Positions 22,093 to 33,252 of a DNA stretch of 64,000 nucleotides are shown in pieces (within the stretch, counting starts at the first letter, position 1; each line of letters begins with the position of its first letter). The notes under the pieces were generated by a model, which ran no database searches, had not been told where the DNA came from, and worked only from the letters and a program-made list of their open reading frames with translations. Source of the DNA: Takakia lepidozioides (taxonomy: Eukaryota; Streptophyta; Takakiopsida; Takakiales; Takakiaceae); the NCBI GenBank assembly GCA_030704615.1, contig CM060731.1, positions 28,768,001 through 28,832,000 of the forward strand, read 5' to 3'. Made by a program: the position numbers and the translations under genes.

Positions 22093-23360
22093 TTACCCCT
22101 TCCCCTCTCAAAAAGCCGTGTCCTCATGGTTTACTGATTGGGATTAGCAAACCTTTGTGAGCGAGTACCTTTCTGACGTTGAGAGTCTCGTGAAGGACTT
22201 TGTGTATGAGCCCGAGGTCTGTCACTGGTTGACGGAGATGATTGAACACTACCTGGATATGTGAGGCCCTCTGGAGGCTGATATCGAGGTAACCTTTCAG
22301 GCATAGGAGACCCCCGTCGCTTCTTCTCTGCCATCTGAATTGCATAGTCTTCTCCCATATCAAAAGAGTCCGCTGAAGAAACAGTTGTATCAGAATCCTC
22401 ATCGCCTCTCAGGTGTTTTAATTGTCGAACTTTTTGTGGAATCCTCTAGGGCATACAATGTTGTCCTACCATGTCTGGAAGTTTAAACTTTAAAACTTGT
22501 TGTAAACGCTGAATGGCAAAATTGGTGAAGACGCTGAGTTTCTTGTTTGTCCAGGTGAGTGGGGTACCAATGACTTGTGAATTGTGCAAGTATTTCCATG
22601 CCTCATGTCCCTTAAAGAAAATATCATCAGGGCCGAATTTTTGTGTTGACAAATTGTTCCAGGCCGCATGAAACCATGAACAAATTTGAGAATCATTTTG
22701 CATCATAACTTTTGCCTCATATAGGTACATATGAGGTGGCACTGAAGGTAAGACCCAATGATCCCCACTGGAATAACTCAGAAAGCGCGATTGCATCTTG
22801 TGCTGCTCAATGTGGTAACGTACCAGAAAACAAGCAGCGTAGTATACCCCACAGCCCATGACAATACTTGTTACCTCCTTGGTCTTGGTATAAATGAATC
22901 CATGTACAACTTGGAAGGCAATTAATTCCTTCAACATGGTACCTGCCTCATGCCAGTACTGCGCAAAGTGATGATCCTCAATGGGTCGATTGTTTGTAAG
23001 TACCTTAGTTCTAGTTGCCACTGGCAGCCATATGCACATGATTTGATAGTAATGTGCCAATGACTGCGGAGGACTAAATTCTTTCCAAGCCAAATCCAAC
23101 ACAATGGGAATTTGGTTGAAGGGCATAATCATAGCCCTACTGTACTCCCTTGCAACTGGAGTTTTAGGTGGGTTAAAAGCAGCATTCCCCCATACCTCAG
23201 GCTGTGGTGGCTGTGGTATGGCTGTAGTAACAACAGGGTCAGCTACTGCACAGTGACTTGTTGTGGTGTTGGTGGCACTGGCTCTTGTACCATTGGCATC
23301 TCCTGTACCTCCTGTGAAGAAGACTGAAAAGCCAAAGTTCTCGCTTTTAAATAAGAAGCC
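22093..23360 (-). pseudogene. Gypsy A accessory ORF d, minus copy
   Basis: Homologue of the plus-strand ORF at 17.83-19.06 kb. The central frame 23,132-22,446 carries the same FSPPQSLAHYYQIM and EAGTMLKELIAFQVVHG segments. A stop after QHCMP and a frameshift near 23.2 kb break it. The basic tail is readable at 22,358-22,131. Confidence 0.7.
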
Positions 23361-23372
23361 ATTAGCTACTTC

Positions 23373-24886
23373 TCAGGTACACAGACTCTGTTGTTGATAT
23401 TTGAAGTGAGGTCCTCCACTTGAGTCTGCAGGCCGTCTACATCCTCCTGTAACTCCGTTCTGCACTTGCAGTCTGAGCTCATTCATCTCGCTTTGGGTGA
23501 GCTTTCGTGGTGTTTTGCCCTCCACTGGCCCTTGTGCTAACCAGACCTGCATAAGGTGGTTATCCACTAAGTTGCTTGTGGTACCTCTGAGAGTCTGCTC
23601 CCCTCTGAGTTTGTACATATCTAACTGCTGTTGTAAAGCCTCCATGCGTTCGCATGAGGTTCAACCAAATTCGCATAGGCAGCAAGCAGATTATTGGCTT
23701 CCTTCCAAGCCTTGTTAGTGATAGAGATTTCATTTCTATTGGCCATGACCGTTTGTTGCAACTCCAGTATGTGTCTCTCTTGGTCAGCTTCAACCTGTCT
23801 GTATTGCTTGAAAGTATCCTCATTGCGACAGATTGTATTCTTCATATCGACAATGAGTTTCACTTGCTCAACATTTTCTGCCTCTGCCTTCGTACATCTT
23901 TCCGCTTGACTGTTTATTTCTGTTGTACATTGGTCAAGCATAGTTGTGAGTGTAGCACATTGGATGGCCATCCTGTCATGCACTGTCTGCAACTCCGTAT
24001 GTAGTGCATTCACTTGTTGCAACTTGCTTTCATGCTTCACTTGCATTTGGTATAGCTGTTGCTTATGTGCTTCGTGCAACTGGTCTTGCGCGAGGCTTGC
24101 CTCAATCAATTGTTCCTTGGCCAATTGCAAAGCCGCTTCTGTACTCTCCAAGTCTTGCTGCATCTTGAGAGTGACCTCTTCATCGACCTTATTTGCACAC
24201 TCTGTGGCAAGTCGAGCTTGAAACTCCTTCCTGAGTTCCTCCCTCAAAGGTGCCAATTGAGTAGTGGGAACATGGGATTTGACATAAGTACCCAACAAAT
24301 TAAGTGTCCTGCTTATGGAACTCATAAGCATAGCCTGTTGAGGGTCATCTTGGTGAGCTTGATGCTGTTCTCCCTGATCCTCAACAGTGTGATGCCTTAC
24401 GAACCACTCAGGCCATTGCCCCACCAGATTTTCTACCTGAACCACTCCATCCGTCACTGGTGCTGCAGTGTCTTGGCATTCTACCTGTGGTACCTCCGTC
24501 ACAGGTGTGTGTATTCTACGCGCCGCAGGGTTTTCCCTGGACAACCGTTGCACCTCCGGAATCACTGTGTCCTTGGCCATACCATAATATTCATAGAGAA
24601 GGTCCCCCTTCTCAATTTCTGCCACCACCTGTTCTGTAGTGGGAATATCTAACCCTTCTTTTTCTAAATCAATTATTTCTGGTTGAACTGCATGGACAAC
24701 TTGTGGTAACTTTGTGACAAGCCGATCATCTGGCTGTGATGGCTGTGATACTGAAGTAACTTCCTCTTCCCTCTCTGAAGGTCCTGCTTCCAGTAATAGC
24801 AGTTCTCTGTGCTGCTGTGCCCCTTCCTGCACAAGAGCTTGGGAAACATTATCATGCGGATTCCGTGAAGCCAGTGGATCCGCCAC
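23373..24886 (-). CDS. Gypsy A accessory ORF c (coiled coil), minus copy
   Basis: A single frame of 421 codons (24,886-23,621) covers the polar N-terminus and the Gln/Glu-rich coiled coil that are split by stops in the plus copy. A frameshift near 23.63 kb separates the last 90 residues (23,645-23,373). This is the better reference for the ORF's original length. Function unknown. Confidence 0.6.
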
Positions 24887-25034
24887 TACAGTCTTTCCCC
24901 GCCTCTATCTCTTAGTCTCGGGTTGCCCTGCCAGTCCACCCTCACTGTGTGAAGAGCCTTGCTCTTCCATTGCAGTGGTTTCTGGCTCAAACACTCCCAT
25001 CTCCTTTCTTTCTCGCGCATCAAGTATGCCAGAA

Positions 25035-26166
25035 TCAAGAATTATTTGAGCAATGATTGGGCCAGACACTATGATAGGAGACTTTGCGGCAGTACCTGTA
25101 ATCTTTCATCTCCTCTACCAGTGCGTTGTACATTATGTCCGCCCATTCTACCTCTTCTCCTCTCAGGGCTTTGAGTATTTCTTCTGTGAAGGATCTGCTC
25201 AAATACTGTTGTTTATAAACAGAACGTTCAATACCTGGCCTACCTCCCTTAGCCCTGGGTACACGGCCTTGGTACAAGCATAACCCTGAGTTTTAAAGAA
25301 ACTCCCTTCTTGGAATAAGTCCCCTATTTGCAGTCTTGCCCTGTGCTCCTCCACATGCACCTGACCTGCTGGCAATCGAAACAATTGCTGTAGATATAGG
25401 GGAGTAATTACTAATTCAACTCCCTTCACCGTTGTTGCTCCTGTCCTTGGCTCAAAGTTCTGCAAGAATTGTAACATGTACTGTCTATGGTGCAATGTCC
25501 AATCTTTGCTTTGCAATCCTTCCAATCGCAGCTCCTTCAGTAACTTCACCGCCTGTGGAGTAGCAATCGTTTGTTTCTGCAGGATTGTGGTGCTCTTCAC
25601 CCTGATTTCTTCCATTCCTCTCACTCTCTTCATTCTAGACCCACAGAAATATTTTGGCTGTAACAATTGAAGAAATGCCTGTAGTGCACAAAAATAAACG
25701 TATGGTTGCCACAAAAAGCTATGGGTAATTTCTTGTAAGCCTGCGGGGCTTGCAAGCATCGATCAAGAGAAAAGATCCGTTCTGTTCTTTCGTCCCTATG
25801 CCACTGCGTAAGTAATATTGCGAGCGTATAGTCTGTTAGTTCCTCCATAGCTTCAAAGCTATCGCATTGATGGTTTGTCCCGTCGAGACGCCCGTTACTT
25901 AGAACGACGCCGACTCTTGCGCTTAATTTCCCTCCAATTTCTTGATCCCTTCTCTGGCTTTCGATTGGCTGTAACCGCTGTGACTGGATTTTAGATTTAA
26001 TTTTCTTTAGTGGACTTTCCCTGCTGGACTGTCCACTAGGATAACACATGTGACAAGAATTTCGCTTTTCTGTACTTGCCGTTTGTTCTGTTGCCCCTTT
26101 TCTGTATTCATTAATGGGCCCGCCATTCATCCAATTGACGCGCTGATTAGGTATTTTGACGGCCAT
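25035..26166 (-). pseudogene. Gypsy A accessory ORFs a and b, minus copy
   Basis: ORF a is readable at 26,166-25,630 and ORF b at 25,759-25,035, with the ITPLYLQQLFRLPAGQV segment intact. A deletion with frameshift after LNVLF interrupts ORF b relative to the plus copy, where AMKQNQ is present. The order a-b-c-d is the same as in the plus copy. Confidence 0.65.
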
Positions 26167-26334
26167 TCTTGTCCTCTTTCTTGTGAGACATCTGTTCTTG
26201 CACTTCCTTCTCAGCTGTGTGTTGCGCCCTGACTTCCACGTGTCCCTTTCTAAACTGGACTTCCGTCCTTTCTTCCGCCGGCCATTTCCCTGAAGTTATC
26301 ATGCGTCCACCTGTCACTGATTCTATGGATTGTG

Positions 26335-26745
26335 TAACCCTAGTAGGCTGTGTTAGCTGTGACAGGCTGTGTCATACTGTGGTATGCCGTGATAGGCTGT
26401 GATACACTGTGGTAAGCTGTGATAGGCTGTGACACGCTGTGTGTAGTCTTGTGATATGCTGGTGTCGCGCCTTGAATGGGCTGTGATAGGCCTATGTCGC
26501 GCTTTGATGGGCTGTGATAGGCTGTGTCGTGCGCTTTGATGGGCTGTGATAGGCTGTGTACGTGCCTTGATGGGCTGTGATAGTCTGTAGCGCTCCTTGA
26601 TGGACTGTGATAGGCTGTGTCGCGCTTGTTCTGCCCGCCCCGGTCAATATGTGTGATAGTCTGTAGCGCTCCTTGATGGACTGTGATAGGCTGTGTCCGC
26701 GCTTGTTCTGCCCGCCCCGGTCAATATGCTCGGCCTAGCGACAAG
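26335..26745 (-). repeat. GTGATAGGCTGT tandem repeat
   Basis: The minus-strand equivalent of the CACAGCCTATCA block at 14.57 kb, extended by a duplicated unit of about 85 bp containing CTTGTTCTGCCCGCCCCGGT (near 26.63 and 26.71 kb). Confidence 0.8.
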
Positions 26746-27234
26746 TGACTCCATATTCCGTTGGTAAACTGGCGCAGCCCGTGACGGCTTTTGCTTTCAA
26801 CATGCAATCATGCTGTATAATGGTTTGTCATGGATACCACTATACCCTTCAACTTATTGGCATGACTCTTCCCAGTATTTCTTTTGTAATGGTTTGTAAC
26901 ATGGCGGTGTTGTTATCATACATCTTTGTATGAATAGGTCCTTTCCATGGTGATTAAGCTTAGAAGCTTTATCTTTCCCTTCTTCTGCAACCATAGAACC
27001 AAATTTCCCGTCTTAAAAGTCTTTAACTTGCCTTCATTAACTGTTCCTTCCTCTTCATCGGAATTCTCGTCATATTATCAGCTGCATCAGCAGTACTTCT
27101 TCCACATGGTATAATTCATGTTTCCTGACCTTAATGGAATCTTGCAATTCCATCTCTTTCCCATTCCGTTCTCATGGTAGGTAACAGGAATTCCACTGGT
27201 GGAAGTAAAACTTCCATACCATAAACTAATTGGA
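26746..27234. other. Gypsy A, pol-to-accessory-ORF interval
   Basis: About 490 bp between the end of integrase and the repeat block. It probably once held the integrase C-terminus. No intact frame is left. Confidence 0.4.
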
Positions 27235-27890
27235 ATGGTGTATACTAGTGGTGACTTTATATGAAGTCTTGTATGACCACAAAGCTGTCAGCAGCTTTGT
27301 ATCCCAATCCGTTCTGTTTGCATTGACTATCTTAGTCAAGATAGTACATAGTATTTTGTTGGTAGCCTCTGCCTGCCCATTACCTGTGGGTAATATGTTG
27401 TACTCTTCCTATGCACAATTAGGAACTCTTTAGTCAATAATTCATGGTCTCATTAATGAAGTGACTTCCCTGATCCCTGATAAATTCCAAGGGACAGCCA
27501 AATCGTGTAAGTATGTTCTCATACAGAAACCTTGCTGTGGACTTGGCTGTGTTGTCCCTCAAAGCTTTAGCTTCCACCCACTTCGTAGTATAATCAGTGG
27601 TTGTAATTATGTACCTGTTCTGTGTATTCTGGCTGGTGGGTTAATTGGTCCAACAAAGTCTAGTCCCCATTTCTGAAATGGTTCCGTAGGCATTGTAGGA
27701 TGCAAAGCCATTTCCCAGATCTTTGCAAGGTCCTAGCCTCTGACATTCATCACAACTCTGACAATATTTGTGTACATCTTTGAACAAAGTAGGCCACCAG
27801 TAACCTGCATGTAGTATTTTCCTGCTGGTAGTCTCTTCTCCAAAATGACCTCCTGCCACTCGTTTATGAACTTCCTCCAAAACTTATTAC
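27235..27890 (-). pseudogene. Gypsy A integrase, decayed
   Basis: The zinc-binding N-terminus (GGHFGEETTSRKI, CQSCDECQRLGP) is readable at 27,880-27,720. The catalytic core downstream is present by homology to 20,048-20,644 but is broken by frameshifts and stops. Integrase joins the element's cDNA to the host genome; this copy cannot. Confidence 0.8.
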
Positions 27891-27899
27891 CTTCATGGT

Positions 27900-28645
27900 G
27901 GTATAAGCATCGCTTCAGCACTCCATCTCGTCCTAGCTCATACATTCTGCTCCCTACCATAGTATAAGGTAGAGCCTTGATAGCAATTCTCTTTCTCTGC
28001 TCCTTTCCATAACTTGGTGGGCACTGACCTTGAGCAAGGTAGTATCTGATTGGCCACTGCCAATCTAACCAGTCATCTGCACTTCCCTGCACCTCCACTG
28101 CAAATAGACTCGCATCTGGTAATTGATCATCTACTCCTGTGGTGGTTCTCCTGTTGATAACCGTGACAAGTGATCCGCCACAAGATGCAGTCTCCCAGGC
28201 TTGTAAACAACCTCGAACCTCAAACTCGTGCAAGATTATCAACCATCTTGCTATTCTTCCGCTTATCAGAGGTTTGTTTACCAGGTATATCAGAGCCTGG
28301 TGATCCACATAGAACATAAACTTCTTGCCCAACAAGTAATGCCTGAATTTCTTCACTGCATAGATCATTGCCAATGCTTCTCTTTCCGTGTGCTATAATT
28401 CTTTCGGCATTGTTCATCAATCGGCTAGCATAGTACACAGGTGAATCTATCATTCCTGTTACATTTTGGGATAACACTGCTCCTAGTGCTTCTCCAGAAT
28501 CATCACAGTGAACATGAAATATTTCCTGCCAGTGAGGACTAATCAGCACAGGTGTAGTTGTTACTGACAATGTAAGTTCCTCAAAAGCCTGTTGACATTC
28601 AGCTGTCCATGCAAACACTGCATCTTTCTTCAGAAGCTTGCTCAA
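27900..28645 (-). pseudogene. Gypsy A RNase H and connection domain
   Basis: Frames at 28,645-28,220 and 28,374-27,900 overlap out of phase. They contain FAWTAECQQAFEELT, VHCDDSGEALGAVLSQ, and FRHYLLGKKFMFYVDHQAL, the usual RNase H order after the Ty3/gypsy reverse transcriptase. A frameshift lies near the MAMIYAVKKF start. It would degrade the RNA template during reverse transcription. Confidence 0.8.
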
Positions 28646-28728
28646 TGGTGCTGCTATCTGTGCATACCTTTTGACAAATCTTCTGTAATAACTGGTTTGT
28701 CCAAGGAATCTCCTTAGACTCTTAACAT

Positions 28729-29527
28729 TTACTGGTGGTGGAGAGGCTTTAATGGCCTCTGTCTTGTTTGGGGATCCACAAGAAGTCCCCTCTTACACAC
28801 AATGTGTCCCAAAAAGCACCCTGAGTTCACACAGAAAGTACACTTCTCTGGATTCAGGCCCAGACCTCTCATCCTGCATCTGGCCAAACATAACTCCAAT
28901 TTATGCAAGTGCTCATTCTTAGAGCTGTACACACTGAAATCATCCAAGAACACCTGCATGAATCATCCAGATATCATGAAAAGATTCACTTATCACTCTC
29001 TGAAAGGTTGCTAGTGCATTACAAAGTCCAAAGGGCATGAATTTGTATGCATAAGCACCCCAGTCTGTGATGAAAGTTGTCTTTCCTTGGTCTTCTTCTG
29101 CCACTTGCACTTGATTATAACACTTGAAGCCATCCATGAATGACTACATCTCATGGCCTGCCACAGTGTCCAACACCGCTTCTGTGAATGGCAAAGGAAA
29201 AGGATCTTTCTTCGTGCAAGCATTCAACTTCTTATAGTTCACACAAACTCTCAGTTTACCATTCTTCTTGGGAACTATCACAATGGGTGACAACCAAGTT
29301 GTATACTCTATTGGGTATATAAACTTAGCCTCAGCCAACTTCTTGATCTCTTCTCCAACCTTCTGTGCGTAGTTGGGATTCATTCTGTACCTTGCTTGCT
29401 TGATTGGTACTGACCCCGGTTCCAGTTCAATCTTATGATGACAGATTTCAAGTGGTATCCCTTTTAAATCCTCATAGCTCCAAGCAAATACATCTGTATT
29501 TGATGAACAAACTCTTAGCTTCTTCAA
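28729..29527 (-). pseudogene. Gypsy A reverse transcriptase
   Basis: Three frames in order encode fingers/palm motifs WLSPIVIVPKKNGKLRVCV, ITDWGAYAYKFMPFGLCNA and QVFLDDFSVYS, whose LDD is the catalytic pair. Frame breaks lie near 29.14 kb and 28.95 kb. Family identity is clear; activity is not expected without repair of the breaks. Confidence 0.85.
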
Positions 29528-29590
29528 AGAATTCTGGCTCCAATCAGCTCCTACCTTTCACCATCCTCGGTTCCTCTTGAGTTCCCACAT

Positions 29591-30457
29591 TCACTCCCTC
29601 ACTTGCTCATCAGCTGTGATTGTCCAACCAGTCACCACTTCATCCTGTAAACTCACAGTGGCTGGTTCCTCTAGGATTTCCATTTCTCCTTCTTTTTCTT
29701 CATAGAAATGTGATGGGTAACTGCTGGTTTCCTCTTCAATCGGTGTTGTTGACACTACACCACAGCAGATACCCCTTAAACAACTTAGGCTTCCAGCCGC
29801 ATCTCTGCAACCTGCTCCCACTCGGGTGTGCAGCAAATAGGGTAGCTTCCTGCTCCTCATCCAGTCCTTCTCTCCAGTCATACTCTCTGACCCCTCGAGG
29901 TCTTCTCGTAGCAGGTAATCTACTAGATTTTTTGTGGTAATTTGTATCTCATGCATCCCATTATGCACGGTTAGTAACTGAGAATTCCAGCCATGGAATA
30001 CCCTGGCCTGTTTCAGCCACGGACGTCCCAATAATAAGGAGTAAGCCTCCATGACTTCATCCATTTTCAACACAGTTACTGTGATCATAAAGATCATCTT
30101 TTGAATCTGTATCTTAACTCCTCTTATCAATCCCAATGGTTGTACACTTCTTTGATCTGCCATTGTTACTGTAAATGGGGCTGGTTTCATGTTACTTAGG
30201 CCAAGCTTCTTTCGTAATTGGTCTGTCATGATGTTCACTCCAGAGCCTCCATCTATCAATACATCAGTTAGTTCTGTGCTTCCAATTTTCAATTGGATTA
30301 CTGGCATAGAATCATCAAAGTCCATGACTGTTTCTCGCCCTTCCGGCTTCACATTATAACTGGTCACCTTGCTGTTTAGGTCTGTGTTTCCTGTCACATG
30401 GGCAATTCGATTGATTGCTTGATACAGCCTGTGTCTACAATAAGGTGCCACAGCCAA
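29591..30457 (-). CDS. Gypsy A aspartic protease region
   Basis: A 288-codon frame with VLIDGGSGVNIM at the catalytic aspartate and LLLGRPWL at the flap/C-terminal motif. These variants are typical of Tat-lineage plant gypsy proteases. It would process the Gag-Pol polyprotein. Confidence 0.75.
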   Translation of the reverse strand: MAVAPYCRHRLYQAINRIAHVTGNTDLNSKVTSYNVKPEGRETVMDFDDSMPVIQLKIGSTELTDVLIDGGSGVNIMTDQLRKKLGLSNMKPAPFTVTMADQRSVQPLGLIRGVKIQIQKMIFMITVTVLKMDEVMEAYSLLLGRPWLKQARVFHGWNSQLLTVHNGMHEIQITTKNLVDYLLREDLEGSESMTGEKDWMRSRKLPYLLHTRVGAGCRDAAGSLSCLRGICCGVVSTTPIEEETSSYPSHFYEEKEGEMEILEEPATVSLQDEVVTGWTITADEQVRE

Positions 30458-30560
30458 TAGCTATCCAATGGTAATCTCCGCTTTGGTCTGGCATATTACT
30501 TCAGCCAAAGTCCCTTCATTACTTTGCATGTCTGCACTTCTTTCTTCCTTTCATCCTCAC

Positions 30561-30832
30561 TCACTCTTCTTCTCCATCAGAATCAGAGGAATCTGCCACA
30601 GGAATATCAGTGCTCTTCTGCATTTCCCTTATGGTATCTGCCACTTTCTTGTGCAGTTCCTTCTCATCTCTCCAAGCCTCATCATCTTCAGGCATATCAC
30701 TGCCACCTTCATTATCATCCTCTTCCTCTACTACTATAGGTATTAGTTTGGCTTTACTTCTTGTTACTATCATTGTACTTACTTTTGGTACAACACATGG
30801 CCTAACCATGTGAGCTGCCACCACTGTGCCCT
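30561..30832 (-). CDS. Gypsy A gag-pol linker, left of MULE
   Basis: An acidic 87-codon frame (MVRPCVVPKVSTMIVTRSK, then EEEDD- and DSSDSD-rich). Its first codon, at 30,824, is a GTG directly abutting the MULE target-site copy, and it is in phase with the nucleocapsid frame that stops at 44,467 on the other side. Confidence 0.7.
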
Positions 30833-30905
30833 GGGGGGTGCTATTCCGTGAGCCTGGAGGCGTGAGCCTGTGAGCCCAGGAAAGCGTGAGCCCAGCACAG
30901 GCTCA
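30833..30905 (+). repeat. MULE-1 left terminus
   Basis: The terminal GGTGCTATTCCGTGAGC is followed by more GTGAGCC and GCGTGAGCCCAGC units and an inverted GGCTCACG. The repeats could be transposase-binding sites, by analogy with other MULEs (inference). Confidence 0.7.
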
Positions 30906-31234
30906 CGCCACGTCAGCATGCAAACAGTGCCTATTTCCGCGGATGTCACCTATTTCCGAGTGGTGTCACCTATTTCCGCGGGTTGATGTGGGGAGAATTG
31001 AGAATTGAGAACAAAGTGTTTGTTTGTTTTTGCAATGTACTCAAGTCTGTGAGGTCCACAAAACAACAAATATATTGAAGGAACAATCCGGGCAGTCCAT
31101 GCAACCCCCATCTCCAACAATAGTTTGGAACCATGAATGTGAATTCCATGCACACATTGCAAAGAGGACAATAAGGACACACAACCATCCCATTTCAAAT
31201 TTGTCCCAGAATTAAACCAAAAGAATACTTCATA
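30906..31234. other. MULE-1 left subterminal region
   Basis: Contains CACCTATTTCCGCGG twice and CACCTATTTCCGAG once (30.93-30.99 kb), a motif also near the right end of the 59.4-62.1 kb element. The rest is probably the 3' untranslated part of the methyltransferase-like gene. Confidence 0.5.
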
Positions 31235-32547
31235 TCAAGTGTCGCAGTCATCACAATCAATGTCCACCTCCTGTGCTATGTCATCTACAAAGATTCTGGC
31301 CCCAACACCACGTGTTCTACGAAGGCCATCGCAAGGTGGACTCTGAGTGCCATGAACGGACATGCTTGCTGCGAGTGCCTCCGCATAGACAGGTAGCACA
31401 CAAGACCGAGGAGGACTGAAAACAAGTCCAAATAGGTGTGATAGCCCAGGAGGGCAAGTGGAAGCACGCGGACTCCTACACATGTCCACAAAATCCCATT
31501 TTTAACACAATGATGCAATGCACAAGTCCAACGAAGAGGATGTCTCCCATGTGCACTTTGCCTCAAGAACAGCGATTCTCGATATTGAAACAACAATGCA
31601 AGCATGCACAGGTTCAACTTACTCACAGGCAAAGTCGGAGTCCAGCTCCTTGTCAGAAGTCTCCTCTGTACCAGTATCAGCGGGACGGGGCTTCGGAAGG
31701 ACCTGAGAAGTGTGTCCACCCAAACCCATCAGGAGGTTCTTGTAAATCTCAGCATCCCCTTCAATCCCAAAGACATGTCGCGCACTGGCCTTGCAAGCGT
31801 GGTACGAAGCACCTGCAGTGGAATAGAATGAAGTAAGCAGACATTGAAGACACATTCGGAACGGTGGAAAGTGCTGAAAGTGCAAGCTCAATCAAACCTC
31901 ATGAAATGTGAATGTTGAAGAGACGAACCTGTGCCCATCGACAAATCCAGAACTCTGGCGTCTGTGTAGGTGCAGCACTCCACAATCGTTTGAATGAAAG
32001 CCGGGCTCCTCTCCCTCGCCCCTCTCCAAGGAACCCCATTCCCCCTTCGCAAGCACACGTTGCTGTCGACGTAGTTGTGATGCATGTCATCCGTGGGAGG
32101 ATCTGTCCTGTCATCTATGAACTTGCCCCCGTGAGTGATGGCAAACTCCGTAATGCCGGCCGGAGTCGTTGGTGGATGCACCCGGACGAGACAAACAGCT
32201 TCAAACAGACGAGTCTGCGAACATGACATCCACAAGGAACTAAGAACCAAAATAAAATCGGGCCCCTACATATGAGTTGGAGCGACCTATACAACACAAT
32301 CCCAGAACAAAAAAGAAGAGGAAGAAGAAGGGAAACTCACCATCTCTCCCGGACGATCCCCCTTCGTAAGGTACATGCTGTTCACACAATTCCATGTCTT
32401 CACGACTCTCATGCCCGAGGCTTTCAAATAGCTGGCAAGGGCACGGCGACACCGAACATCGATGGACTGGATGAGAACCAAAACACCTGCATCGGAAAGG
32501 AAGAAGTTGCAAAAGGAAAAAACCCACCGCCAGTAGCGCTCATCAAA

Positions 32548-32776
32548 GTCCAAGATGATGAGTCCGCTTGCCTATGGCTTCTCTCCCGTTCACCCACGAT
32601 TTGGTCATTTTAGCCTGCAAACAAAAATACAAGGAATTTGACAAGTTTATAAACGATCCATGTCCAAGATGATGAGTCCGCTTGCCTATGGCTTCTCTCC
32701 CGTTCACCCACGATTTGGTCATTTTAGCCTGCAACAAAAATACAAGGAATTTCTGACAAGTTTATAAACGATCCAT
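32548..32776. repeat. 114-bp tandem duplication across an exon edge
   Basis: GTCCAAGATGATGAGTCCGC starts at 32,548 and again at 32,662. The unit contains an exon piece of the methyltransferase-like gene, its TTGCAG acceptor and part of the intron, so the acceptor-exon unit is present twice. Confidence 0.9.
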
Positions 32777-33116
32777 GCCCACAGCAGACAAAGAGAGCAG
32801 AAACCACAGAACCCAAGAGAACACGCACCGTGCTGAGGAACTCGACAATCCTCTCCCACACTGGTGATGGCTCGCCCTTGTAATCAGATTTCTTCGACTC
32901 CATCATTGCAAGGAACCCGACGTTGGCAATCTCCACCTGGTTGACGAATGACCCTCGTGGGATGTTCCACTGCATGGTACGGGTCCTTGGGATCAACCAC
33001 CCCTTGTTTTTTCTCCCGGATCCCCTACCATCAGTGGAGTCTGCTGGACATGCTCCACAGGGCCAATAGCTGCAACACTTCCCTGCCCTTGTGCCACCTT
33101 CCCTCTACCCCTTCCC

Positions 33117-33252
33117 TCTCTGAAGGAGGGCAATCAAATACCAAACCACAAGAAGAAAAGAAGAAAGATGGTCGACCCAGTCATTCTCTGAAGGAGGGCA
33201 ATCAAATACCAAACCACAAGAAGAAAAGAAGAAAGATGGTCGACCCAGTCAT
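33117..33252. repeat. 68-bp tandem duplication
   Basis: TCTCTGAAGGAGGGCAATC starts at 33,117 and again at 33,185, with identical bases through GGTCGACCCAGTCAT. It lies in an intron or low-complexity exon part of the methyltransferase-like gene. Confidence 0.9.
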
